From contig NC_092089.1 in NCBI RefSeq assembly GCF_045679555.1, positions 4,118,652 through 4,182,651 of the forward strand: 64,000 nt of DNA, given 5' to 3'. Positions 29,218-44,100 of the stretch are shown in pieces; position 1 is the first letter of the stretch; each line of letters starts with the position of its first letter. This stretch comes from Salvelinus alpinus (Eukaryota > Chordata > Actinopteri > Salmoniformes > Salmonidae). The notes beneath the pieces were generated by a model. The model was not told the origin of the DNA and made no database searches. It saw only the letters and a program-made list of their open reading frames with translations. The position numbers and the translations under genes were made by a program.

Positions 29218-29575
29218 CCTTACCCTACTCTAACCCTAACCCTTACCCTAACCCTAACCCTACTCTAACCCTAACCCTACTCTAACCCTTACCCTACTCT
29301 AACCCTTACCCTACTCTAACCCTTACCCTAACCCTTACCCTACTCTAACCCTTACCCTATTCTAACCCTAACTCTAACCCTAACCCTTACCCTACTCTAA
29401 CCCTAACCCTTACCCTATTCTAACCCTAACTCTAACCCTAACCCTTACCCTACTCTAACCCTAACCCTAACCCTTACCCTAACCCTAACCCTTACCCTAC
29501 TCTAACCCTAACCCTACTCTAACCCTTACCCTACCCTAACCCTAACCCTTACCCTAACCCTTACCCTACTCTAAG
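29218..29575. repeat. telomere-like (CCCTAA)n array, degenerate
   Basis: Mixed CCCTAACCCTAA, CCCTTACCCTAA and CCCTACTCTAAC units run for about 350 bp. The orientation is C-rich on the plus strand. The pervasive CTTACC/CTACTC variants show it is not a recent telomere. Confidence 0.9.
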
Positions 29576-30072
29576 CAGACCTGGCATGTACTCTACATAA
29601 TCGGTACTTGGTCTCTAAATCCATGAACTGAGGGAAGACTATGAATTCCATTCTTATTGTGTTTCATACAATGTTTTTATTGGTTGTATTTGGGTCGTAT
29701 GTCTTCGTGTGCAAAATGTGTTTATTTTTATTTTTATTGGTTTACGTTTGTCCAAACTAAATATACTGTAAGTATATTGTCTGTGCTCTTTTTGTTGTTG
29801 TTGATGCATTGCATTGTGTATAGGGAATTCTACATATGCTATTTTAATGTGATATTATCACTCTGGAAATAAGGGAGTTGGGGCTTTGCTGGTTCTTCAG
29901 ACTGATTGAATAAATGTTTTATACTGTTTAACATCCAGTGTTTTTCCTTGTGTGGAAAAGGAGTATCCACATAGGCCTACTGCTAACATGAATAGGTACA
30001 ATTTGATTGGCTGAATATGCAGACATATTGAACGAGGTGAGAGCACTGCACTTGACCATGTGGAACACCAGT
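29576..30072 (+). other. AT-rich region, possible distal slc50a1 3' end
   Basis: It contains AATAAA at 29909-29914 followed by a T/GT-rich stretch (GTTTTATACTG, CAGTGTTTTTCCTTGTGTGG), which fits a polyadenylation site. If used, the slc50a1 3' UTR would include a Tc1 copy. The only frame here is not convincing as a protein. Confidence 0.35.
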
Positions 30073-30256
30073 GGTGTATTCATTAGTCAGTTGCAAAGCG
30101 TTTAGCAACAGAAACCATTTACTCTAAAAGTAAGTTTCTATTGGACAAATTCAGGTAGGTCTCTCCTCGTTTGGTTCTGTTTGCTTCCTAGAGTAAACGG
30201 TAAACAGTTTCCATTGCAAAACACTTTCGCAACGGGATCCGACTAATAAATACACC
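30073..30256. mobile_element. MITE, copy 2
   Basis: Ends GGTGTATTCATT/AATAAATACACC, with core GTTTCTATTGGACA and GGTTCTGTTTGCTTCC shared with the element at 21579. Confidence 0.72.
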
Positions 30257-30420
30257 CCTGCTCTTGTAGTTATGTGGGGTTTGTTTGTGTTTTAGGGTTA
30301 ATGACGTTACCCTTAGGTTTGTTTGTGTGGAAAGCAGTGTGTGAGACCTTGCGTGATTGGGCGATACTGGGAATGAGTTTGTGTGAGTGAGACAAGGCAG
30401 TGTGTGGGTGAATGCACCAA

Positions 30421-30478
30421 TTTGTAAGTCGCTCTGGATAAGAGCGTCTGCTAAATGACTTAAATGTAAATGTAAATG
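30421..30478 (+). repeat. L2/SINE-type conserved 3' tail
   Basis: GTAAGTCGCTCTGGATAAGA, then GCGTCTGCTAAATGACTTAA and three ATGTAA tail units. It is a better-preserved copy of the sequence at 16862. Confidence 0.8.
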
Positions 30479-33400
30479 TGTGATTGTTCTGCAATGAGAA
30501 TGTGTTGATGTGTGTGCGCATGAGTAAGTGTGTTTTCCTAGCCAACACTGCCTGATTGGGCAGCTGTGGGAACGGCTGTGTTTCGGGTTTCTCAGCGTGT
30601 GTGAATGTGTGTGCCAGCTTCTCTTCCTGTACTCAAAAGATCCAGCCTCCCTACTGAGAACACACAGACACAACACCAAGAGAGTGGGAGTGGGGAAAAG
30701 AGGGGGAGGAGATTGAGGGAGAGGGGACATGGAAAAGAAAGAGAGGGTGATTGGGAAATGTGAGGAAAGAGGGAGGAATAGGGTCAAGGGAACAGCAGAG
30801 ATTGACAGAGTGTAACAGAAGATGTAAGAGAGAATGGAAGGATCAAGGAAAAGGATAGAGAGACCTAGCTATGCCACAGGGACAGAGAGATAGCTATGCC
30901 ACAGGGAGAGAGACCTAGCTATGCCACAGGGAGAGAGACCTAGCTATGCCACAGGGAGAGAGACCTAGCTATGCCACAGGGAGAGAGACCTAGCTATGCC
31001 ACAGGGAGAGAGACCTAGCTATGCCACAGGGAGAGAGACCTAGCTATGCCACAGGGAGAGAGACCTAGCTATGCCACAGGGAGAGAGACCTAGCTATGCC
31101 ACAGGGAGAGAGACCTAGCTATGCCACAGGGAGAGAGAGATAGCTATGCCACAGGGAGAGAGACCTAGCTATGCCACAGGGAGAGAGACCTAGCTATGCC
31201 ACAGGGAGAGAGAGATAGCTATGCCACAGGGAGAGAGACCTAGCTATGCCACAGGGAGAGAGACATAGCTATGCCACAGGGAGAGAGAGATAGCTATGCC
31301 ACAGGGAGAGAGACCTAGCTATGCCACAGGGAGAGAGACCTAGCTATGCCACAGGGAGAGAGAGATAGCTATGCCACAGGGAGAGAGACCTAGCTATGCC
31401 ACAGGGAGAGAGACCTAGCTATGCCACAGGGAGAGAGAGATAGCTATGCCACAGGGAGAGAGACATAGCTATGCCACAGGGAGAGAGACCTAGCTATGCC
31501 ACAGGGAGAGAGACATAGCTATGCCACAGGGAGAGAGACCTAGCTATGCCACAGGGAGAGAGACATAGCTATGCCACAGGGAGAGAGACATAGCTATGCC
31601 ACAAGGAGAGAGACATAGCTATGCCACAGGGAGAGAGACATAGCTATGCCACAGGGAGAGAGACATAGCTATGCCACAGGGAGAGAGACATAGCTATGCC
31701 ACAGGGAGAGAGACCTAGCTATGCCACAGGGAGAGAGACATAGCTATGCCACAGGGAGAGAGACCTAGCTATGCCACAGGGAGAGAGACATAGCTATGCC
31801 ACAAGGAGAGAGACATAGCTATGCCACAGGGAGAGAGACATAGCTATGCCACAGGGAGAGAGACATAGCTATGCCACAGGGAGAGAGACCTAGCTATGCC
31901 ACAGGGAGAGAGACATAGCTATGCCACAGGGAGAGAGACATAGCTATGCCACAAGGAGAGAGACATAGCTATGCCACAGGGAGAGAGACCAAGCTATGCC
32001 ACAGGGAGAGAGACATAGCTATGCCACAGGGAGAGAGACATAGCTATGCCACAAGGAGAGAGACATAGCTATGCCACAGGGAGAGAGACCAAGCTATGCC
32101 ACAGGGAGAGAGACATAGTTATGCCACAGGGAGAGAGACATAGTTATGCCACAGGGAGAGAGACATAGCTATGCCACAGGGAGAGAGACCAAGCTATGCC
32201 ACAGGGAGAGAGACCAAGCTATGCCACAGGGAGAGAGACCAAGCTATGCCACAAGGAGAGAGACCGAGCTATGCCACAGGGAGAGAGACATAGCTATGCC
32301 ACAGGGAGAGAGACCTAGCTATGCCACAGGGAGAGAGACCTAGCTATGCCACAGGGAGAGAGACATAGCTATGCCACAGGGAGAGAGACATAGCTATGCC
32401 ACAGGGAGAGAGACATAGCTATGCCACAGGGAGAGAGACATAGCTATGCCACAGGGAGAGAGACATAGTTATGCCACAGGGAGAGAGACATAGCTATGCC
32501 ACAGGGAGATAGACCAAGCTATGCCACAGGGAGATAGACCAAGCTATGCCACAGGGAGAGAGACCAATCTATGCCACAAGGAGAGAGACCAAGCTATGCC
32601 ACAAGGAGAGAGACATAGCTATGCCACAGGGAGAGAGACATAGCTATGCCACAGGGAGAGAGACATAGTTATGCCACAGGGAGAGAGACATAGCTATGCC
32701 ACAGGGAGATAGACCAAGCTATGCCACAGGGAGATAGACCAAGCTATGCCACAGGGAGAGAGACCAATCTATGCCACAAGGAGAGAGACCAAGCTATGCC
32801 ACAAGGAGAGAGACATAGCTATGCCACAGGGAGAGAGACATAGCTATGCCACAGGGAGAGAGACATAGTTATGCCACAGGGAGAAAGACATAGCTATGCC
32901 ACAGGGAGAGAGACCAAGCTATGCCACAGGGAGAGAGACCGAGCTATGCCACTGGGAGAGAGACCGAGCTATGCCACAAGGAGAGAGACCGAGCTATGCC
33001 ACAGGGAGAGAGACATAGCTATGCCACAGGGAGAGAGACCTAGCTATGCCACAGGGAGAGAGACATAGCTATGCCACAAGGAGAGAGACATAGCTATGCC
33101 ACAGGGAGAGAGACATAGCTATGCCACAGGGAGAGAGACATAGCTATGCCACAGGGAGAGAGACATAGTTATGCCACAGGGAGAGAGACATAGCTATGCC
33201 ACAGGGAGATAGACCAAGCTATGCCACAGGGAGATAGACCAAGCTATGCCACAGGGAGAGAGACCAATCTATGCCACAAGGAGAGAGACCAAGCTATGCC
33301 ACAAGGAGAGAGACATAGCTATGCCACAGGGAGAGAGACATAGCTATGCCACAGGGAGAGAGACCAAGCTATGCCACAGGGAGAGAGACATAGCTATGCC

Positions 33401-35567
33401 ACAAGGAGAGAGACCTAGCTATGCCACAGGGAGAGAGACATAGCTATGCCACAGGGAGAGAGACATAGTTATGCCACAGGGAGAGAGACATAGCTATGCC
33501 ACAGGGAGAGAGACCTAGCTATGCCACAGGGAGAGAGACCTAGCTATGCCACAGGGAGAGAGACCTAGCTATGCCACAGGGAGAGAGACCTAGCTATGCC
33601 ACAGGGAGAGAGACATAGCTATGCCACAGGGAGAGAGACCTAGCTATGCCACAGGGAGAGAGACCTAGCTATGCCACAGGGAGAGAGACCTAGCTATGCC
33701 ACAGGGAGAGAGACATAGTTATGCCACAGGGAGAGAGACCGAGCTATGCCACAGGGAGAGAGACCTAGCTATGCCACAGGGAGAGAGACCTAGCTATGCC
33801 ACAGGGAGTGAGACCTAGCTATGCCACAGGGAGAGAGACCTAGCTATGCCACACGGAGAGAGACATAGCTATGCCACACGGAGAGAGACATAGCTATGCC
33901 ACAGGGAGAGAGACATAGTTATGCCACAGGGAGAGAGACATAGTTATGCCACAGGGAGAGAGACATAGCTATGCCACAGGGAGATAGACCAAGCTATGCC
34001 ACAGGGAGATAGACCAAGCTATGCCACAGGGAGAGAGACCAATCTATGCCACAAGGAGAGAGACCAAGCTATGCCACAGGGAGAGAGACATAGCTATGCC
34101 ACAGGGAGAGAGACATAGCTATGCCACAGGGAGAGAGACATAGTTATGCCACAGGGAGAAAGACATAGCTATGCCACAGGGAGAGAGACCAAGCTATGCC
34201 ACAGGGAGAGAGACCAAGCTATGCCACAGGGAGAGAGACCAAGCTATGCCACAAGGAGAGAGACCGAGCTATGCCACAGGGAGAGAGACATAGCTATGCC
34301 ACAGGGAGAGAGACCTAGCTATGCCACAGGGAGAGAGACATAGCTATGCCACAAGGAGAGAGACATAGCTATGCCACAGGGAGAGAGACATAGCTATGCC
34401 ACAGGGAGAGAGACATAGCTATGCCACAGGGAGAGAGACATAGCTATGCCACAGGGAGAGAGACATAGTTATGCCACAGGGAGAGAGACATAGCTATGCC
34501 ACAGGGAGATAGACCAAGCTATGCCACAGGGAGATAGACCAAGCTATGCCACAGGGAGAGAGACCAATCTATGCCACAAGGAGAGAGACCAAGCTATGCC
34601 ACAAGGAGAGAGACATAGCTATGCCACAGGGAGAGAGACATAGCTATGCCACAGGGAGAGAGACCAAGCTATGCCACAGGGAGAGAGACATAGCTATGCC
34701 ACAAGGAGAGAGACCTAGCTATGCCACAGGGAGAGAGACATAGCTATGCCACAAGGAGAGAGACATAGCTATGCCACAGGGAGAGAGACATAGCTATGCC
34801 ACAGGGAGAGAGACCAAGCTATGCCACAGGAAGAGAGACATAGCTATGCCACAAGGAGAGAGACCTAGCTATGCCACAGGGAGAGAGACATAGCTATGCC
34901 ACAGGGAGAGAGACATAGTTATGCCACAGGGAGAGAGACATAGCTATGCCACAGGGAGAGAGACCTAGCTATGCCACAGGGAGAGAGACCTAGCTATGCC
35001 ACAGGGAGAGAGACCTAGCTATGCCACAGGGAGAGAGACCTAGCTATGCCACAGGGAGAGAGACATAGCTATGCCACAGGGAGAGAGACCTAGCTATGCC
35101 ACAGGGAGAGAGACCTAGCTATGCCACAGGGAGAGAGACATAGTTATGCCACAGGGAGAGAGACCGAGCTATGCCACAGGGAGAGAGACCTAGCTATGCC
35201 ACAGGGAGAGAGACCTAGCTATGCCACAGGGAGTGAGACCTAGCTATGCCACAGGGAGAGAGACCTAGCTATGCCACACGGAGAGAGACATAGCTATGCC
35301 ACACGGAGAGAGACATAGCTATGCCACAGGGAGAGAGACATAGTTATGCCACAGGGAGAGAGACATAGTTATGCCACAGGGAGAAAGACATAGCTATGCC
35401 ACAGGGAGATAGACCAAGCTATGCCACAGGGAGAGAGACCTAGCTATGCCACAGGGAGATAGACCAAGCTATGCCACAGGGAGATAGACCAAGCTATGCC
35501 ACAGGGAGAGAGACCAATCTATGCCACAAGGAGAGAGACCAAGCTATGCCACAAGGAGAGAGACATA

Positions 35568-37172
<1,605 letters not shown>

Positions 37173-39050
37173 TAGCTATGCCACAGGGAGAGAGACATAG
37201 CTATGCCACAAGGAGAGAGACCTAGCTATGCCACAGGGAGAGAGACCTAGCTATGCCACAGGGAGAGAGACATAGCTATGCCACAGGGAGAGAGACATAG
37301 TTATGCCACAGGGAGAGAGACCAATCTATGCCACAGGGAGAGAGACATAGCTATGCCACAAGGAGAGAGACATAGCTATGCCACAGGGAGAGAGACATAG
37401 CTATGCCACAGGGAGAGAGACCAAGCTATGCCACAGGGAGAGAGACATAGCTATGCCACAGGGAGAGAGACCTAGCTATGCCACAGGGAGAGAGACCTAG
37501 CTATGCCACAGGGAGAGAGACCTAGCTATGCCACAGGGAGAGAGACATAGTTATGCCACAGGGAGAGAGACCGAGCTATGCCACAGGGAGAGAGACCTAG
37601 CTATGCCACAGGGAGAGAGACCTAGCTATGCCACAGGGAGTGAGACCTAGCTATGCCACAGGGAGAGAGACATAGCTATGCCACACGGAGAGAGACATAG
37701 CTGTGCCACACGGAGAGAGACATAGCTATGCCACAGGGAGAGAGACATAGTTATGCCACAGGGAGAGAGACATAGTTATGCCACAGGGAGAAAGACATAG
37801 CTATGCCACAGGGAGATAGACCAAGCTATGCCACAGGGAGAGAGACCTAGCTATGCCACAGGGAGAGAGACCAAGCTATGCCACAAGGAGAGAGACCAAG
37901 CTATGCCACAAGGAGAGGGACTTAGCTATGCCACAGGGAGAGAGACCTAGCCATGCCACAGGGAGAGAGACCTAGCCATGCCACAGGGAGAGAGACATAG
38001 CTATGCCACAGGGAGAGAGACCAAGCTATGCCACAGAGAGAGAGACATAGCTATGCCACAAGGAGAGAGACATAGTTATGCCACAGGGAGAGAGACCTAG
38101 CTATGCCACAGGGAGAGAGACCTAGCTATGCCACAGGGAGAGAGACCTAGCTATGCCACAGGGAGAGAGACCTAGCTATGCCACAGGGAGAAAGACATAG
38201 CTATGCCACAGGGAGAAGGACATAGTTATGCCACAGGGAGAGAGACCTAGCTATGCCACAGGGAAAGAGACCTAGCTATGCCACAGGGAGAGAGACCTAG
38301 TTATGCCACAGGGAGAGTGACATAGTTATGCCACAGGGAGAGAGATATAGCTATGCCACAGGGAGAGAGACCTAGCTATGCCACAGGGAGCGAGACCTAG
38401 CTATGCCACAGGGAGAGTGACATAGTTATGCCACAGGGAGAGAGACATAGCTATGCCACAGGGAGAGAGACCTAGCTATGCCACAGGGAGAGAGACCTAG
38501 CTATGCCACAGGGAGAGAGACCTAGCTATGCCACAGGGAGAGAGACATAGTTATGCCACAGGGAGAGAGACCGAGCTATGCCACAGGGAGAGAGACCTAG
38601 CTATGCCACAGGGAGAGAGACCTAGCTATGCCACAGGGAGTGAGACCTAGCTATGCCACAGGGAGAGAGACATAGCTATGCCACACGGAGAGAGACATAG
38701 CTATGCCACACGGAGAGAGACATAGCTATGCCACAGGGAGAGAGACATAGTTATGCCACAGGGAGAGAGACATAGTTATGCCACAGGGAGAAAGACATAG
38801 CTATGCCACAGGGAGATAGACCAAGCTATGCCACAGGGAGAGAGACCTAGCTATGCCACAGGGAGAGAGACCAAGCTATGCCACAAGGAGAGAGACCAAG
38901 CTATGCCACAAGGAGAGGGACTTAGCTATGCCACAGGGAGAGAGACCTAGCCATGCCACAGGGAGAGAGACCTAGCCATGCCACAGGGAGAGAGACATAG
39001 CTATGCCACAGGGAGAGAGACCAAGCTATGCCACAGAGAGAGAGACATAG

Positions 39051-39587
39051 CTATGCCACAAGGAGAGAGACATAGTTATGCCACAGGGAGAGAGACCTAG
39101 CTATGCCAAAAAGCTCTATTTTTGTCTCATCAGACCACATGACCTTCTCCCATTCCTCCTCTGGATCATCCAGATGGTCATTGGCAAACTTCAGACGGGC
39201 CTGGACATGCGCTGGCTTGAGCAGGGGGACCTTGCGTGCGTTGCAGGATTTTAATCCATGACGGCGTAGTGTGTTACTAATGGTTTTCTTTGAGATTGTG
39301 GTCCCAGCTCTCTTCAGGTCATTGACCAGGTCCTGCCGTGTAGTTCTGGGCTGATCCCTCACCTTCCTCATGATCATTGATGCCCCACGAGGTGAGATCT
39401 TGCATGGAGCCCCAGACCGAGGGTGATTGACCGTCATCTTGAACTTCTTCCATTTTCTAATAATTGCGCCAACAGTTGTTGCCTTCTCACCAAGCTGCTT
39501 GCCTATTGTCCTGTAGCCCATCCCAGCCTTGTGCAGGTCTACAATTTTATCCCTGATGTCCCGACACAGCTCTCTGGTCTTGGCCAT
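39051..39587 (-). pseudogene. truncated Tc1-like transposase read into the minisatellite
   Basis: The frame from [20 protein letters not shown] is intact through both DNA-binding subdomains ([38 protein letters not shown]) to the first catalytic Asp ([12 protein letters not shown]). It then continues 17 residues into the 25-bp repeat before a stop. It lacks the second Asp and the Glu, so it cannot be catalytic, but it could still encode a DNA-binding fragment. It does not share the frameshift near 35976 of the full-length copy. Confidence 0.9.
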
Positions 39588-39955
39588 TGTGGAGAGGTTG
39601 GAGTCTGTTTGATTGAGTGTGTGGACAGGTGTCTTTTATACAGGTAACGAGTTCAAACAGGTGCAGTTAATACAGGTAATGAGTGGAGAACAGGAGGGCG
39701 TCTTAAAGAAAAACGAACAGGTCTGTGAGAGCCGGAAATCTTACTGGTTGGTAGGTGATCAAATACTTATGTCATGCAATAAAATGCAAATTAATTACTT
39801 ACAAATCATACAATGTGATTTTCTGGATTTTTGTTTTAGATTCCGTCTCTCACAGTTGAAGTGTACCTATGATAAAAATTACAGACCTCTAAATGCTTTG
39901 TAAGTAGGAAAACCTGCAAAATCGGCAGTGTATCAAATACTTGTTCTCCCCACTG
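39109..39955 (-). mobile_element. truncated, inverted copy of the same Tc1-like family
   Basis: The outer end CAGTGGGGAGAACAAGTATT lies at 39955 on the minus strand beside TA. The other half, including the second inverted repeat, is missing: the sequence joins the 25-bp array at about 39108 just after [10 protein letters not shown]. It is in opposite orientation to the full copy. Confidence 0.93.
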
Positions 39956-42900
39956 TATATCACAGGGAGAGAGACCTAGCTATGCCACAGGGAGAGAGAC
40001 CTAGCTATGCCACAGGGAGAGAAACCTAGCTATGCCACAGGGAGAGAGACATAGTTATGCCACAGGGAGAGAGACCTAGCTATGCCACAGGGACAGAGAC
40101 CTAGCTATCCCACAGGGAGAGAGACAGAGCTATGCCACAGGGAGAGAGACATAGCTATGCCACAGGGAGAGAGACATAGCTATGCCACAGGGAGAGAGAC
40201 CTAGCTATGCTACAGGGAGAGAGACCTAGCTATGCCACAGGGAGAGAGACCTAGCTATGCCACAGGGAGAGAGACATAGCTATGCCACAGGGAGATAGAC
40301 CAAGCTATGCCACAGGGAGAGAGACATAGCTATGCCACAGGGAGAGTGACATAGTTATACCACAAGGAGAGAGACCAAGCTATGCCACAAGGAGAGGGAC
40401 TTAGCTATGCCACAGGGAGGGAGACCTAGCCATGCCACAGGGAGAGAGACATAGCTATGCCACAGGGAAAGAGACCTAGCTATCCCACAGGGAGAGAGAC
40501 ATAGCTATGCCACAGGGAGAGAGACATAGCTATGCCACAGGGAGAGAGACCTAGCTATGCTACAGGGAGAGAGACCTAGCTATGCCACAGGGAGAGAGAC
40601 CTAGCTATGCCACAGGGAGAGAGACCTAGCTATGCCACAGGGAGAGAGACCTAGCTATGCCACAGGGAGAGAGACCTAGCTATGCCACAGGGAGAGTGAC
40701 ATAGTTATGCCACAGGGAGAGAGACCTAGCTATGCCACAGGGAGAGAGACCTAGCTATGCCACAGGGATAGAGACCTAGCTATGCCACAGGGAGATAGAC
40801 CTAGCTATGCCACAGGGAGAGAGACCTAGCTATGCCACAGGGAGAGAGACCTAGCTATGCCACAGGGAGATAGACCTAGCTATGCCACAGGGAGAGTGAC
40901 ATAGTTATGCCACAGGGAGAGAGACCTAGCTATGCCACAGGGAGAGAGACCTAGCTATGCCACAGGGAGAGAGACCTAGCTATGCCACAGGGAGAGAGAC
41001 CTAGCTATGCCACAGGGAGAGAGACATAGCTATGCCACAGGGAGATAGACCAAGCTATGCCACAGGGAGAGAGACATAGCTATGCCACAGGGAGAGTGAC
41101 ATAGTTATACCACAAGGAGAGAGACCAAGCTATGCCACAAGGAGAGGGACTTAGCTATGCCACAGGGAGGGAGACCTAGCCATGCCACAGGGAGAGAGAC
41201 ATAGCTATGCCACAGGGAAAGAGACCTAGCTATCCCACAGGGAGAGAGACATAGCTATGCCACAGGGAGAGAGACATAGCTATGCCACAGGGAGAGAGAC
41301 CTAGCTATGCTACAGGGAGAGAGACATAGCTATGCCACAGGGAGAGAGACCTAGCTATGCCACAGGGAGAGAGACCTAGCTATGCCACAGGGAGAGAGAC
41401 CTAGCTATGCCACAGGGAGAGAGACCTAGCTATGCCACAGGGAGAGTGACATAGTTATGCCACAGGGAGAGAGACCTAGCTATGCCACAGGGAGAGAGAC
41501 CTAGCTATGCCACAGGGATAGAGACCTAGCTATGCCACAGGGAGATAGACCTAGCTATGCCACAGGGAGAGAGACCTAGCTATGCCACAGGGAGAGAGAC
41601 CTAGCTATGCCACAGGGAGATAGACCTAGCTATGCCACAGGGAGAGTGACATAGTTATGCCACAGGGAGAGAGACCTAGCTATGCCACAGGGAGAGAGAC
41701 CTAGCTATGCCACAGGGAGAGAGACCTAGCTATGCCACAGGGAGATAGACCTAGCTATGCCACAGGGTGAGAGACATAGTTATGCCACAGGGAGATAGAC
41801 CTAGCTATGCCACAGGGAGAGAGACCTAGCTATGCCACAGGGAGAGAGACCTAGCTATGCCACAGGGAGAGAGACCTAGCTATGCCACAGGGAGAGAGAC
41901 CTAGCTATGCCACAAGGAGAGAGACATAGCTATGCCACAGGGAGAGAGACCTAGCTATTCCACAAGGAGAGAGACATAGCTATGCCACAGGGAGAGAGAC
42001 CTAGCTATGCCACAAGGAGAGAGACATAGCTATGCCACAGGGAGAGAGACCTAGCTATGCCACAGGGAGAGAGACCTAGCTATGCCACAAGGAGAGAGAC
42101 ATAGTTATGCCACAGGGAGAGATACATAGCTATTCCACAAGGAGAGAGACATAGCTATGCCACAGGGAGAGAGACATAGCTATGCCACAGGGAGAGAGAC
42201 ATAGCTATGCCACAGGGAGAGAGACATAGCTATGCCACAGGGAGAGAGACATAGCTATGCCACAGGGAGAGAGACATAGCTATGCCACAGGGAGAGAGAC
42301 ATAGCTATGCCACAGGGAGAGAGACATAGCTATGCCACAGGGAGAGAGACATAGCTATGCCACAGGGAGAGAGACATAGCTATGCCACAAGGAGAGAGAC
42401 ATAGCTATGCCACAGGGAGAGAGACATAGCTATGCCACAGGGAGAGAGACATAGCTATGCCACAGGGAGAGAGACATAGCTATGCCACAGGGAGAGAGAC
42501 ATAGCTATGCCACAGGGAGAGAGACCTAGGTATGCCACAGGGAGAGAGACATAGCTATGCCACAGGGAGAGAGACCTAGCTATGCCACAGGGAGAGAGAC
42601 CTAGCTATGCCACAGGGAGAGAGACCTAGCTATGCCACAGGGAGATAGACCTAGCTATGCCACAGGGAGAGAGACCAAGCTATGCCACAGGGAGAGAGAC
42701 ATAGCTATGCCACAGGGAGAGAGACCAAGCTATGCCACAGGGAGAGAGACCTAGCTATGCCACAGGGAGAGAGACATAGCTATGCCACAGGGAGAGAGAC
42801 ATAGCTATGCCACAGGGAGAGAGACCTAGCTATGCCACAGGGAGAGAGACCTAGCTATGCCACAGGGAGATAGAGATAGCTATGCCACAGGGAAAGAGAC

Positions 42901-44100
42901 CTAGCTATGCCACAGGGAGAGAGACATAGCTATGCCACAGGGAGAGAGACCTAGCTATGCCACAGGGAGAGAGACCTAGCTATGCCACAGGGAGAGAGAC
43001 CTAGCTATGCCACAGGGAGAGAGACATAGCTATGCCACAGGGAGAGAGACCTAGCTATGCCACAGGGAGAGAGACCTAGCTATGCCACAAGGAGAGCGAC
43101 ATAGCTATGCCACAGGGAGAGAGAGATAGCTATGCCACAGGGAGAGAGACATAGTTATGCCACAGGGAGAGAGACATAGCTATGCCACAGGGAGAGAGAC
43201 CAAGCTATGCCACAGGGAGAGAGACCTAGCTATGCCACAGGGAGAGAGACCTAGCTATGCCACAGGGAGAGAGACATAGCTATGCCACAGGGAGAAAGAC
43301 ATAGCTATGCCACAGGGAGAAGGACATAGTTATGCCACAGGGAGAGAGAGATAGCTATGCCACAGGGAAAGAGACCTAGCTATGCCACAGGGAGAGAGAC
43401 ATAGCTATGCCACAGGGAGAGAGACCTAGCTATGCCACAGGGAGAGAGACCTAGCTATGCCACAGGGAGAGAGAGATAGCTATGCCACAGGGAAAGAGAC
43501 CTAGCTATGCCACAGGGAGAGAGACATAGCTATGCCACAGGGAGAGAGACCTAGCTATGCCACAGGGAGAGAGACATAGCTATGCCACAAGGAGAGAGAC
43601 CTAGCTATGCCACAAGGAGAGAGACCTAGCTATGCCACAGGGAGAGAGACATAGCTATGCCACAGGGAGAGAGACCTAGCTTTGCCACAAGGAGAGAGAC
43701 CTAGCTATGCCACAGGGAGAGAGACATAGCTATGCCACAGGGAGAGAGACCTAGCTATGCCGCAAGGAGAGAGACCTAGCTATGCCACAGGGAGAGAGAC
43801 ATAGCTATGCCACAGGGAGAGAGACATAGCTATGCCACAGGGAGAGAGACATAGCTATGCCACAGGGAGAGAGAGATAGCTATGCCACAGGGAGACAGAC
43901 ATAGCTTTGCCACAGGGAGAGAGACATAGCTATGCCACAGGGAGAGAGACCTAGCTATGCCACAGGGAGATAGACCTAGCTATGCCACAGGGAGAGAGAC
44001 ATAGCTATGCCACAGGGAGAGAGACCTAGCTATGCCACAGGGAGAGAGACCTAGCTATGCCACAGGGAGACAGACATAGCTTTGCCACAGGGAGTGAGAG

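Noticed and set aside
29657..29872. 71-codon hydrophobic plus-strand frame
   Set aside because: It lies in AT-rich sequence that looks like a 3' UTR end, with Phe/Tyr-rich low-complexity translation and no homologue.
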